Positions 12,155 through 24,800 of a DNA stretch of 64,000 nucleotides are shown piece by piece. The notes below the pieces were generated by a model. The model was not told the DNA's origin. It searched no databases and saw only the letters and a program-made list of their open reading frames with translations. This stretch comes from Dirofilaria immitis. Taxonomy: Eukaryota; Nematoda; Chromadorea; Rhabditida; Onchocercidae. Each line of letters starts with the position of its first letter. The first letter of the stretch is position 1. The DNA is taken from contig JAKNDB010000092.1 of the NCBI GenBank assembly GCA_024305405.1, positions 2,945,501 through 3,009,500 of the forward strand, given 5' to 3'. The position numbers and the translations under genes are program-made.

Positions 12155-14365
12155 TCAAAAACAAAATAAAGAGGATGATTTAAGCGAACGACATTTAGTT
12201 TTTTTTCCTTTAGTAGTTTCGATTGCTTTTTCAACTGAGACAAAATTTTGATCTACGCGATCCTGCTCAAGTTTCTTGATTATTATAATAAATGTCAGAA
12301 GGCCAGAAAACAACAATGATATGAAACTCCATGATAACCAATATTTTGATGACCTTTCACAGCCCCGTGGGCACGTTAGCAAAGGCCGTGGCAATTGTTT
12401 TGCGATCTCGATGGTTTTCTGAAAAAACAGCTCAGTAAATTATGCAGTGGTCAGAATATCATGTTTTGTAATTCGGAATGTGCTTTAGCTCAAAATTAAA
12501 TGCAATTTGTGAACATAATAATATGTGATAAGATAAAAGCCTCAAGCAATCGATCAATCGTTACATACTGACATGACATGCTGAACATATCCCTCACTAT
12601 TGCATTATACAAAAATTTTACGTCTGTCAAGCCAGTTGTCAATTCTTCTCACCGTCATTTTGTCATTCGCGATTTTCCAACTATTTAAAAATCTAGTTAA
12701 GCAACTATTTTTTTTTCCTCATTTTTATGATTTCCTTTCTTTGTTTTTATAAAAAATATTGGGATAAGTAATGACATCAAGAAATTAATGCTGAATTCTT
12801 TATTACTATGCAAATTTTTACAATTTAATTGGGGGTTTACTGCTAATTCATCATATTCACTAATCTCCTGATCAAATTAATTGTGAGAAAATTTCCAGAC
12901 TTTTAGCCAATGTCCGTAATTTCAATTGCAATAGTAACATTAACAATATTCCAAATTTAACTCACCACTAAAATTGTTATTACTACGGTAAATCAAATAC
13001 TGCACTTACAAAGGAAGAAGAAACAAGAGCCATTATAGTTTTATTGATAATTTTTCTTGTCAGAACGCCAGCGTTTCTATCAAGATAATAATGCTCCATA
13101 TGTTTCACCATTCTATCGACACTTTGCTAAAAATTAAAGAAATGATGAAACGAATATTGGGAACGATTTCGAAAGGAAAGCAAAAGATAATGGAATGATA
13201 AGGTGAAGGCGAAATGTTAAGTGGAATGATATCATTACGCAGAAAGAAAACAAATTAAACATTCCGGTAAATTTTTGTTAGAAAAATTATATTTGAAGCT
13301 TACTTTTGCTATTTCGTCAGAAGTTGGTAACTTCCCGTAATATTGCTTTGTTGCTGTTAAAATATTTACCGGAAATGAAAGCTATTAAAACTTGGGAAAT
13401 ATGTATAAAAAAAAATACATGAAAACAATCAGTTAGAACATATCCTTCTTGTTCTTTTAAAATTTCATATTTTTCGAGTTTTAACGAACTTTTATAAATA
13501 GGTAATATTATTTTTCTATTCCACACATTTATTGAAGAAAGAACAAAATTTCAAGAAGATAAGGAAAACTTATAAGATTCATTGGCTGAAATTCAAATTT
13601 ATCAGAAAACTGAATTACCTTGCAGCATCACTGACTAAGTTATTACCTTCCTTCCATAGATTATTCAATGTAGATCACTAGACAATGACTATCTGTATAA
13701 TTTATTCCTTCACCAAGCCAATCAAACAAATAAACCTGTGTGGTGACGTATCGAAACAATATACTCAGAAGCGTTTTGTCAAAAAATTGAGCAGTTCTGT
13801 TCCAACACAATAAGTTCTATAAAAAGTTGCTTGAAATTCATTGAAATTATCCGGTATTATTTTACACAGTCACTTCATGATTGTATAGACAATCTTAAAT
13901 CTTTAAGAAATACTGAATTTCGAGAGTACACTTCTCAACTTTGATTCTTCTGTAGTTTATTTTTTAAATTAGTAAAGACAGATTGCCAAGTAGTACGCAA
14001 GAATTTATTACGAACATTGTAACTTAGCTCAACTCAGGGGATTATTTTGATAGTTGTTCCATGTATAGCTGCAGCCAAAAATTAAAATTATACTTGTAAC
14101 TGTAGAGAAAAAATTTAGCAAAAAGAAGTACGGTACCAAAAGAAAAAGTAGGAACAGAAACTGTAACGAATAGCAAAATGATATTCATTTATTACTTATA
14201 ATGATAAGCAATAAATGAATAACGAATAAAGATATATAAATAATAGTAAAGTAAAATTGCAACCTCGTCAAATTTGATCATACATTGCGAACTGCATCTC
14301 TCGAAGAATCGATCATGAGTTTCTCCATCATTAATGAATATTAGTGATAATAGAAATAATAACAT
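12155..14365 (-). CDS. unrecognised type I membrane protein, five exons, likely complete
   Basis: Exon chain: 14264-14365 (ATG at 14365, signal peptide MLLFLLSLIFINDG then ERCSSQC), 13647-13816 (NLLCWNRTAQFFDKTLL to WKE), 13304-13353 (TKQYYGKLPTSDEIAK), 13010-13126 (QSVDRMVKHMEHYYLDRN to VSSSF) and 12155-12418 (KTIEIAKQLPRP, CPRGCERSSKYWLSW, one membrane span SLLFSGLLTFIIIIKK, basic tail, TGA). All junction phases agree. Five cysteines precede the membrane span, and two potential N-glycosylation sites are visible (NRT, NYT). The protein would be about 220 residues: secreted ectodomain, one anchor, about 40-residue cytoplasmic tail. One single-base shift is needed near 13675-13680, where the frame ending in LVIY must move to STLNNLWKE. 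The donor after exon 1 (GTTGCA) is weak. No known family recognised; it could be nematode-specific. Confidence 0.6.
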
Positions 14366-17300
14366 AGTGTCATTCAGGAATCAGCATTTTACTGGGTCGC
14401 TACAAATGGTACATGGTACTATAAACAGGAAAACTTCGACAATTATTAGTTTCAACAGTTCCAACTGACAATAATGGAAATTACGAATCTGTTTAGAATA
14501 ACCGTTATAATAAAGATTCAGAGAATTTCGTGATTAGTAATAATACAACAATTTTAATGTCAAATAGTGATATTGATAATTATAATATAAGCAATGCTCA
14601 GGAAGTACACCATTTGATGATTTTTATTTCAAATTTATGGCGTCGGCTGTCTAAACAGTAATATACATCGACAATGCTTTCTTCCTAGGATTCATTTGAA
14701 TATCGTTAAAAATTTTCTTGATAAGCTATCCTAGTATTTTTAAAATTTTAAGAAATCTGGGCATGTAAAAAAGAATTACGAACAGAAATAATAAGTTTTG
14801 AGAAGAAAAATTGAATTTCAAAAATCAAATAATAATAACTTGATTTGAAGTACAAAACAGTTTTATTTTGCAATTCGTACGCAGCACACAATTCAAATCA
14901 TTAAAAAATTTTGTTTTTATATTCACAACATAAAGATCACAGGCCACACCATGAAAAAAAGTAAAACTGATAAAAGTAATTGGAATAAATCTATACGAAA
15001 GTATAAATAAGACTTGAAAAAGCATCAGTAAATTGACAGATTCAAGCAACAATATAATAAATTTCTTGGCTCTAACTTTGAAATTCTGATAAATCAGCAT
15101 AAGAAGTAGATTTGATTGTAACTTTAAAAATTGCCTCTTGAAGAATTTCGATGAATCTGACAAGTTATTCTCAATAAATTATAAAACAGGCAAGAATGAA
15201 CAGATTGATTTAAAGACAATAATTGTACCTCAAATTCACCTACTTTTGTAATTATGCTAATAAAAATTGGAAAGATAGCTTAATGCTTTTATCTTTACGT
15301 CCAAAAGCAGCCTTATTTTTTATGTTAAAAAATAAAAAAATTTGGGATTGCGGATAGTAACCTCCGCATATCTATTTTTTCTTGGCAGTGGAGCTTGAGA
15401 ATTTGATTTTGTTTTCCCCTCGATGAAAATGATAGGATTGAGACTGGAAATTTCTAATTTGGAATCATAAAATTGATTCGTTAAAATCTTCAATATTTGA
15501 ACTTTCTGGAAATATCCTGTTTCATCTATCATTTTATAAAAATTTAAATCGAAACCAAAAAGGTTTTCAAAATTTAAAATTAACCAAGGTGGAAAAGCGA
15601 AAAACTGTTCACTTCGAAGTATATAAAAACAGCAGCAAGTCAACATATCGATACAATACACGTACGACGTTCCAATTTATATTCTTTTGACGTTTACGGA
15701 AAATGTTTAAACTGAATCGCATTCTCTCACGTAGAGATAGAAGAAAGACACATCAAAACGTGTAAACAGAGAGCACTACCTGGCAAAGAATTCCTATACC
15801 TCCTTTCAGTCATTCACATACTGAATAAATTTCAACACCGCTTTATGTCTCTCACATCGTCATCCTATACACTTGCTTGCTTCTGTACATGTATCATACA
15901 GGTGATGCTATGTGTATGCATGTGAATTGTGCGGGTAACATTACATACAGACATCAGTTTTATTTCTGATTAAAAATCAATGTTAAGAATTATCAGCTGC
16001 AATCATTGTGATTGTCCAATTTGGGGATGTTACTTGATGTTTCGTTTGCATAGTATCTATCACAACATACAATTCAATACAACATGAATCTGCTGCTATC
16101 GTTTTTATGATGAAGAATGAATCACATTCTAATAATTAATGAATTTTAAAATCAATTAAAATATAGCACATGTTTTGTTTAATATAAATTCACTTATTAT
16201 TTATTTCTATCTTTACACTTTATTTATTGAACTGCATAAATTATAGGATCAATTTTGCTTATATTAGTCTTTAGTTTGTTTGAAACAATTTCTAGATACG
16301 CTTTTCTGTTTCAGTATTGTTTTAGCGATGCTAGCATTTCGTCTCGATTTTGCAGGAAAGAAACTGCTCAATTCGCTGCATTTATATTATCATCACTTTC
16401 CTGTTGATGTATCGTTTATATGATTTAATGACATTATTCAGTGTCATTCTGATTCGATGTACCGCGATACTTATTCTTAATAAACACCAGATATGAGCAC
16501 ATCTAATTGATCGTTTCATGATAAGTTGCTTAGATTGATTTTTCCTTTTTATCAACATATAATATCTTCGATCATTTGTTTGTTCGTTGCTATATGCTAT
16601 AAGCAATATTTCAACTTTCCACATTTCCGTAATAGTTGCAGAGAAATCATGAATAAATTGATTTACTTGTAATGTTGACGAAAACGCGATGCACTGACAT
16701 ATGACGCATATTGTCACTCTCGAAGATAGCATTTTGTACGAAACAGAGTGCACTCAGCTACCTTCAATATTTGAATATCTTGCTGAAGGCATTATGTTGA
16801 GCAACGAATGATGAAAATACATAATGTAATTGTCTAATAATTTGATGCCATACATATATATACTCATGTATTTATACATATTATATATATACGTATACGA
16901 CATACATACATACATACATACATACATCTAATATGTTTAATAATATATATATACATACACAGGCAACTTATATCATCTACTTGGATAGATTGACATCAGT
17001 TAATTAATATGCCGATAAGAGAAACGTAATATCATGGAGAATTATTTGTATGTAATCTTTTACGACCGTCTGATATTCACATCAAGAATTTTCTCACTGC
17101 TACTAATTTGATCATTTCTCACATGGGTAAAAATTATTCTGATGCTTGACTGGACACTGCTGAAACATCGATGTAATCCATCAGCAATTAAATCTTCTCA
17201 TCATTCTCTAAACAAAAATCATCTGAATATCAGAAATAAAAAGTTCTCCTTCTTATTTTTGAGTTTGTAGTTCAGCTAACTATTATTGGGATTCGAATTA

Positions 17301-17506
17301 TATTTTTGCTAATTAATTCAGTTCTTACAAGAGGATTCCCAAAAGGTCATGATGCTTCCATTACTTTTTGATTTTGGAATTTCAAAGAAAACTCCTTCTG
17401 ACATCTTCCGGTCCAAATAAAGTGCTGCTGCTGCTGCTGCTGCTGCTCGTGCTGCTGAAATGGAACATTTTCAGTCTAAAAATCCAATCATCTTAAACTT
17501 CCATAC
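14366..17506. other. no gene recognised; TATA/CATA simple repeats at 16851-16960
   Basis: AT-rich sequence. Open minus-strand frames at 14825-15163, 15320-15661 and 16382-16753 are the longest here, but their number and length match what chance gives at this base composition, so they are not called. Alternating TATA, CATA and TACA runs occupy 16851-16960. Confidence 0.5.
17422..17457. repeat. CTG triplet repeat
   Basis: About eleven CTG units with one CGT interruption. On the minus strand it follows the candidate exon at 17507-17605 and would lie in its intron or 3' UTR. Confidence 0.9.
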
Positions 17507-17605
17507 CAAATCATTGATTCTTTTATCGGAATCAAGGAGTAGCACATTGACATTTTCAACTTTCTCAGCATCCTTTTCGGGTAAATGCTCTTGCGATAAT
17601 GGCAT
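17507..17605 (-). CDS. candidate exon, unrecognised
   Basis: From an ATG at 17605 the frame reads MPLSQEHLPEKDAEKVENV and then a leucine/aspartate-rich stretch to a donor-like TTG|GTATGG. Without splicing it runs ten more codons to a TGA. The frame is also open for a few codons upstream. The composition is protein-like and the local GC content is raised, but no linked exon or family is recognised. Confidence 0.35.
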
Positions 17606-18079
17606 ACATAGCCAGTCGCTTCCTTAGTCAGTAGTCAGTCCATCCGTCAATCGAACGTCACTTTGTTGGGCGAGAATTAAAGGAAATGCTGCTCTTTCTA
17701 TCATGTTGCCGTACTTGCTATGCTTCACTATTTACCTCTGTCTATGAGAATTCCCGGGAATATAGCTAAGAGCAAGGCTGAAGATAAGCTAATAATGTGA
17801 AAATTCAAACATCTTCTTAAGCAGCGAATCATTTTCACTTCTAATAAAAATTTAGCAAATTTACAATTGATTTTTATAGTTTATAAATGTGCCTAATAGA
17901 ATCATTCATTTAACTTAGTTCGCTCTTTTCTGGCACCTAGATTTAAATTTTTGAAAAAAATGAATAATATATTTTACACCAATCTTTCCCAGTGATACTG
18001 ATAAATTTCTTCATCTTAATGTTCCTTATACATTTTAATCATTCAAATTCTTTGAAAAGAAAAACTAATATTTGGTTGT

Positions 18080-18271
18080 TTAATAATTCAAATTCCTGCT
18101 AGAGTTGAATGAAAAAAATTGCGGAAAAATATCGATGTAGGGCAGCAAGAACCAGAAGAAGTCCATTGCAGCAGAATCGATAAGGCGACTACTTTCAACT
18201 CCCAGCTGTGTATCTCTTTCTGCCTTGATTGTATCTTTCTTATTGAGCATTCGAATTTTATTAATTTGCAT
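18080..18271 (-). CDS. candidate small ORF or exon, unrecognised
   Basis: A 63-codon frame from an ATG at 18271. Its middle (DTQLGVESSRLIDSAAMDFF) is GC-richer than its surroundings and is followed by a hydrophobic stretch. It could be part of a gene shared with the candidate at 17507-17605. Length alone is within chance expectation. Confidence 0.25.
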   Translation of the reverse strand: MQINKIRMLNKKDTIKAERDTQLGVESSRLIDSAAMDFFWFLLPYIDIFPQFFSFNSSRNLNY

Positions 18272-19587
18272 TCAGTTTTCTAGTCATTCGAAAAATCTCC
18301 GAAATATTCTTTAAAATAATTGCACTTTTGAATTAGTTTCAAAGTTTGTTCTATTCATTGCGTTAAAGAGCTATTTTCGAAAAAAAAAAAGAAATATGAA
18401 TGGCACTACGGCGCTAAGCACGGCGAATATTTCTGTCTTTATAAATTCTGAGTGAAAATTTTTGAAAGGCAGCCAAGAGGAGTAAATCAATTCATGCTTT
18501 TACAGAATTCCTATCAAGCCTAAACTTTCTTGCGATTTTTTCAACTTCTGTTTGTTTGCTCTATCCTTATCTTTTGTATTATTTTGAAACTGATAAGCTA
18601 TCAGAAAAGCGTTAAATGATTTACTAATTTAATTTAATTTTAACGTTAATTGCATTTTCAATATTATTCCAAAAATGTCTTACAAATGAAATGTATTCCC
18701 GTTTAGAAAACCAAACATTGGTTTCATTTGTTTGTAAAAATTCAAGTTCATACATATCATCATCGCAGAATTTTTTTATGTTCATACTTTTTCCTAATAT
18801 CACAATATTGGACAAATCTTTAAAAATTTAATACGAGCTTTAAATTAAAACAAAAAGACATCGTCATTTAAAATTTACTATATAATTTCTCCTGTAATTT
18901 TATGAACGTTGTAAATTCCGTCATATCCTTGTCAAAGTCGTTTTTATGATACTTTGCTTTTGTTTACTAGTACCTAATCTACGAATCTGCATAGATATCA
19001 TTTCTTTTATCATCATATGACGTCAAAATTGTTTTGACAGATGATGTTTTCAACGAATCCTATAAACAGGAAGAGGCAGGATGACAATAAGCAGTGTTTT
19101 GATCTTTTGAATCTGCCCAAGGATTTTTGAAGCAAACGCTGGCATTCCAATTAACTGGCTTTTATTTGTAAATACTTGGAGAACTAATATTTATACTCGA
19201 TGCATTCTCGTTTCATTCATTTTTGCAAAAGCAATTGTTATTAGATTTTCAGAAAGTCCGGATATTTTTGAATTTTGATTTATGTTCTAATAAGCTTTTA
19301 AACTATTAATGCAAAATTTTTTCAGTTTAATCATTTCAAGCTCGATCTACTATTTCCAACAAATATTTTCTATCTGATCGCATAAATATTAATTAATTTC
19401 TTATCTGTTTTGATTCGAACAAATGAACTCTATTAATTATAAATTTCATGTATTTCCCAATTTTTTTTCAGCTAAATGATCCACGGAAGTTGCAAAAATA
19501 GTTTATATTATCAGACGATAAAAGAAATAACTGAAATATCATTAAATCATTTTTTTTAATATGTCTTGATAATTTGCGGAATAAATC

Positions 19588-19782
19588 TTAATTCTCAAAA
19601 TCGCTTTCAGGCAAATCGACAAGTGTCCTTACTGCATTAAAGCTGCCAATCAGAATAAGTGCCAAGCTGTCAATGCTTTCTTTAAGTTGATTCAGTTCAT
19701 CTGAATCCCATTTTCGCAATGTTATTAGTAGTGCGTAGCGGACCTTTGGTCGTACTGTCCAGTAAGGATAGTTATACACCAT
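19588..19782 (-). CDS. candidate small protein or 3'-terminal exon, unrecognised
   Basis: A 64-codon frame from ATG 19782 (MVYNYPYWTVRPKVRYALL) through an acidic helix (WDSDELNQLKESIDSLAL) to DLPESDFEN and TAA. The amino-acid composition is strikingly protein-like, with balanced charge, tryptophans and a leucine pattern, unlike chance frames in AT-rich DNA. No 3' splice site was seen just upstream, so a single small ORF is possible. No family recognised. Confidence 0.4.
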   Translation of the reverse strand: MVYNYPYWTVRPKVRYALLITLRKWDSDELNQLKESIDSLALILIGSFNAVRTLVDLPESDFEN

Positions 19783-20295
19783 ATGGAAAAAATCTCTTCA
19801 CTTTTATCAGCTATCATTGAATTATTTTCATGTCATTTTAATTATTATAGTTACTATTATACCACCGTAGCTATACTACTGTCATTGTGATTGATCCACC
19901 GCTACTGCTACTGCTTCTACTACTACCATTAAATAATATACTGCCATTCATGTCATTCTTAATGCTTACTGTCCATTCGTTCTTTTCAAATTATTCTCAG
20001 TGATCTGCCGATTTAATCATATTTATTGAATCAGCGATTAATTCAAAATAATTGTTGCTTATTTCTGGAGCAACTGAGACGATCTTGATCGATCAAAAGT
20101 CCTAACTGAGCCGATTAATTTAAATTAGTATTCCAGAAAATTTTTAATAATTCTAAATTTTTTGAAAATTAAAGAAATTCTGGAACTTATAAAGATTAGA
20201 GCCTCACTCTTGAAAAGAAAAGTGGAACGTGAAAGCAGGAAAAACTAAACGAACGAATTTTGGTGAAGGAATGATGAGCGGATGCTGAAGGCGCT

Positions 20296-21787
20296 ATGCA
20301 AGTTGAGATAGGATGCTGTGCAATATGGTTCTTCGGCTTCATTCAACATCTACTAAACGTTTGCAATGGTACTATCCGGAAAACACACCCGATTGAGCTT
20401 ACTATCGATTCCGGTTCTATAAGAGGAGAATATATGGTGAGGAAAACGACTGCATTCGCTAAAATCCATAAAGTAATAAACCAATATTACTACTCATCCA
20501 GCAAGAAATGCGCTCATATTCGGGAAATATATATTACTCAAAAAATAATCAATAATTATATTTAAGACTTGTTGAGAATTTATACGAGTCATTTTTATAT
20601 TAATGCTGATAAAAATTTTTTCTGCCGACTTAACGCTGTAATTTAAATTCCTTTATAATGTTATAGAGTGGAAGTTGTATCGTCAAACGTATGAACACAG
20701 TGTCAATACTGTACAAAACTTAATTGGGAATATATAAAACTTTATTATATAAAGATATATGTAGTTTCGTAAAAATGCTACATTTTTGTAGACAATTGGT
20801 GCAAACGATTTTGCAGTTTTTAAAGGAATTCCTTACGCCGCACCACCTGTTGGCTCACTTCGTTTTCAGGTAATTCTGATAATACTCTATATGTTTGGTA
20901 TCAAGGTTGTTTTATCAAATCTGCTTCCAAGCATAGCAATAAATGTATGATTGAAGTATTTAATACAAAACGTATTATCTTAAAATAGCTGCGATATCAT
21001 TTATCTACTCGCCAATAAATCGATGAAATGAAACTTTGTATAGCAATATTCAAGCTTTAATAATTACAAAATTTACTTATTCCCCTCGGTTATTTTTTCT
21101 ATCCAAAGAAATATACTGATCTACTGATCTATTTACTTAACTTCATTTTATTGAACCTTTGTCAAACCTGTTAGTAATCTAAAAAGAAAAGTTAAAATTT
21201 GAGTTTTTAAGATATCTTTATTAAGAGCGAATTTAAGCTAGTAATTTGATAATAACATAGCATATCGCTCATGCATGAAAATAACCATCTAGCATTTTCT
21301 GTTTTTAGATGCCAGAGCCACCAGCGAAATGGAGGGGTGTGATGAATGCAACTCAATATTCGGCTATGTGTGCACAGAAACCTCGAATTCGTCAAACCGA
21401 TCCTGTGAATATTTATCGAATTCATATTTCCGAAGATTGTCTTTACCTCAATGTTTTCGCTCCTCCCCAGGTATAATTTTCTATCATGAGAAATGGCAAT
21501 CAACTAATGGTCTATGTCAATTACAATCTTTGTGACCGTATCTGTAAAAAATTTTTGTTTACGGATGAAAACCCAGGATTATATGAGTTTAAAACATTTT
21601 TGAGGTTTAGTAGCCGTTCAATAAATGTAGGTTCAGAATATTTTACACCTATTTACTCAAATTTGGCTAGTCACTGCATTCAGATATTTATGTAGAAGGC
21701 TTTGATATATGATTAAGCTAGAATTAATCTATGATAAATAAAACTTAGAATCAATAAATTTCTGTATGAGAGACATTATTAAAAATC

Positions 21788-21825
<38 letters not shown>

Positions 21826-24800
21826 TTTAATAATCTGAAGATTTGAAAAAATTGGAGCGTATAAATAGAATAATTTATGAAAATCAATCGGCAGAAAGAA
21901 AAATTGAAGGATAAAATCAATAAGCTACTGATATAATGATGGATGATCACGTTTTTTTGTTAAAAGAAATGTTAGAAATTGTATTGCAAAATGAGAGGCT
22001 GAAAATACGTTATAACAGAACGATAGAGGGAAACGAAAGATTTTGAACGAAAGATGTTTTGGTTTCAGTTTTCTTTTTTGAAAAGTATACTTTTTATGAG
22101 CCTTATAAGCATTTTAGTTTATGAATTCATATCGTTTTTCTTTATAGTAAAAACTGCAGAAACTTAGATAATGATTTTTAAATTACTTATAAAGCATACA
22201 AAAGTATATTTTTTTCTTCCTTCTTTTTCACTTGAGTATATAAAAAAAAATCCTTTAAATTTTAAGCATTTTTAGAAAAATAATGTTGCTCCATTAAGTT
22301 TACCAATGATACATATCCGGTGATCGTTTATGTACATGGTGGAGAATTTCAATCAGGTTCCAGTTCTGATTTCTCACAAGAGGCTATTCTCACTAATTTT
22401 GTTTCACGTAAAATTGTTTTTGTAACGATAAATTATCGGCTTGGTCCGCTCGGTGAGCTTTTCACGTATCTCTATTTCTTGTGTGAATTTTAATCGCTTG
22501 TTATCAACTTTATTTATTTCTTTCATCCTTACAAATAATATCAGTGATTTTATCATTTTTTAACGCATCCTTTATGCTCTATTATAACAGCAATAAAACG
22601 AGGATTAATCCATTTTAACTTGGTGTTTTATCGTTATTCTACAAATCTAAATATTTTGTTTTTTTCTGAAGCATATTTTGACAAAGATATAGGTCCTCTT
22701 GTTTTAAATAAATAGAGCAAAAGTTTACTGCAAATAAGTGAGATATGAATTATTTTACTTCACTCTATACATTGTTCTATTTCGGGAATTATATTTCACA
22801 CGAAAATGTCATTATAGGTTTCATATCAACAGGTGATGGAGTAATACCTGGAAACAATGGCCTTTGGGACCAAATTTTGGCTCTTAAATGGGTCAAAGTA
22901 AGTTTAACCAAAATAAATTTTTGTTATGAATTGTTAGATTTCCGAAAGTTCGTGAGAATTTGTTGCTGCAAAATTAAGGAAAATAAGTAGTGTCTATTTT
23001 TTAGCGTCGAATATTTTGTGAGGTCGCATGAGCCTTGCTGATATAATTTATCTGCCGTCAAGTTTCTCCTTCAAGTATTATAACAAAACTCTTGTGATAA
23101 TGAGAAGAGAAATGAAAAATATAGAGAAAGTTTTAGATTGATTACACTGTCTATTTGAATAATTTATTGACGAAAAAAGAATATGAAATTTGAACGTTGC
23201 AGTTGAATGCTCGGACGTTTGGTGGTGATCCTGAAAATGTACTACTAATGGGACATGGTAGTGGTGCCGCTAGTGTTTCTCTTCTTGCATTATCGCCTCG
23301 TGCGGAAGGTAAATTTTAGATTCAGAATCAATGATATTCTCCTTAGGAAAAAGGATTTTATTTGTAGTATTGAAATTTACTAAAGTTTTGTTTTTGAATT
23401 TAATTTTAAAATTGAAGAATCGTTTGTAATTTGTAATAGAAAGTTGAATATTACAATATATATGTACATCACATTTCATGTCAAAAATAGAAAGTGAATG
23501 TTTTTTAGGTTTGTTTCAAAAAATTGCTCTACTTAGCGGGACAGCCTTATCACCAGGTGTTGTTCGTGATACTGCTATTAATGCTACGTGGATCTTAGAT
23601 CGAAAATTGCACTGCCGTTCATTCAATTCCAGCGAACTTTTGGAGTGTTTCAAAAACAACTTAAGGATGAAATCCTCGATATCTCTGCAAGTGATTACAC
23701 TTGTATATAATCGATTTTTGACAGAATATATTTCAAATATTTATGAGTTTTATATTTTGAAGCTAAATATTTTATTCAATGATATCTGATTCGTTTTGTT
23801 TTTCATGAAATCTCATAGATTTTTATTCTGCAAATATATTCTAAAGTTGTAGAGGATGCAGTATGATGATTATGAGGAATTTGTGCCAATAGTAGATGGT
23901 ATTGGTGGTGTATTGCCAGAATCACCAGAAATGCTTGCGACATATAGACGAAAAATGCCGATGATGATTGGCACCACAAGAGATGAAAGTTCACTAAAAA
24001 TCTGTTCGTTTTTTTCAGCTTTTGATTGTTTAGTTTATTAGGTATTAGAAACTCAAAAATATTTGAGTTACTAATTTCAATATTTCAATATTTCTTCTAT
24101 TTTCCAAACTTTTCTTATTTCATTCCGTTCTTCAACTTAAAATTCACTCTGCAGTGCTGATAGTTTGCTCCACTTTGAAAAATAAAATTTTTGATGAAAA
24201 TTATTGTAGTTTCAGTGATTCTGAATGAGAAAAATGTAAATATGAGTGCATTGACGCAAAATTCTGCGGAAGAGATGGTTGAAAATTTAACATTATCATA
24301 TTCCGCCTTTGTAAATCATCGTTTGATAATGGAAAGTTGTAAGCATGAATACATTTGGTCGAAGATTAATCCAGCTATGGATCGATCGATATTGAGCGAT
24401 GCTGTGCTGAATGTAAGTAAATCATCAGTTTTCTATAAAATAAGAAACTTGGAACACCATTAGAGACTGAAAGCCGATCAGTATTAGCTGACAATAAGAA
24501 TATCGTCATGTTTGCTAATCGAAAATTTTAATGATCAAAATCACAGCGATCTAACAGGCGGAAGCAATACATCGCTGACTACTTTAGAAGATTAATATCC
24601 ACAATGCAATGGCATCAATTGCTTTATCATCTTATTTAAATTTGCATATCTGAATTTCGAATGACTTACTTTTCTTATGATCAAAAAGTTTCTATGGTAG
24701 CAATTATGCATTATGATCGGAATATTACTGTATAATAACAATCATTTGCTCAATTTTCCAAGTCCTTCAAATAAAGAACAATTTAAAACTCACAGATTTA

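Noticed and set aside
14825..15163. Minus-strand 112-codon hydrophobic frame
   Set aside because: Hydrophobic residues here reflect T-rich codons, and there are no supporting signals.
15320..15661. Minus-strand 113-codon frame with a PLPRKNRYAEVTIRN segment
   Set aside because: No ATG at the start, no splice context and no family. At this AT content about one frame of this length is expected by chance in 64 kb.
16382..16753. Minus-strand 123-codon frame with a signal-peptide-like leader from an inner ATG
   Set aside because: Length is within chance expectation. The composition follows the AT-rich background and no splice or poly(A) context was found.
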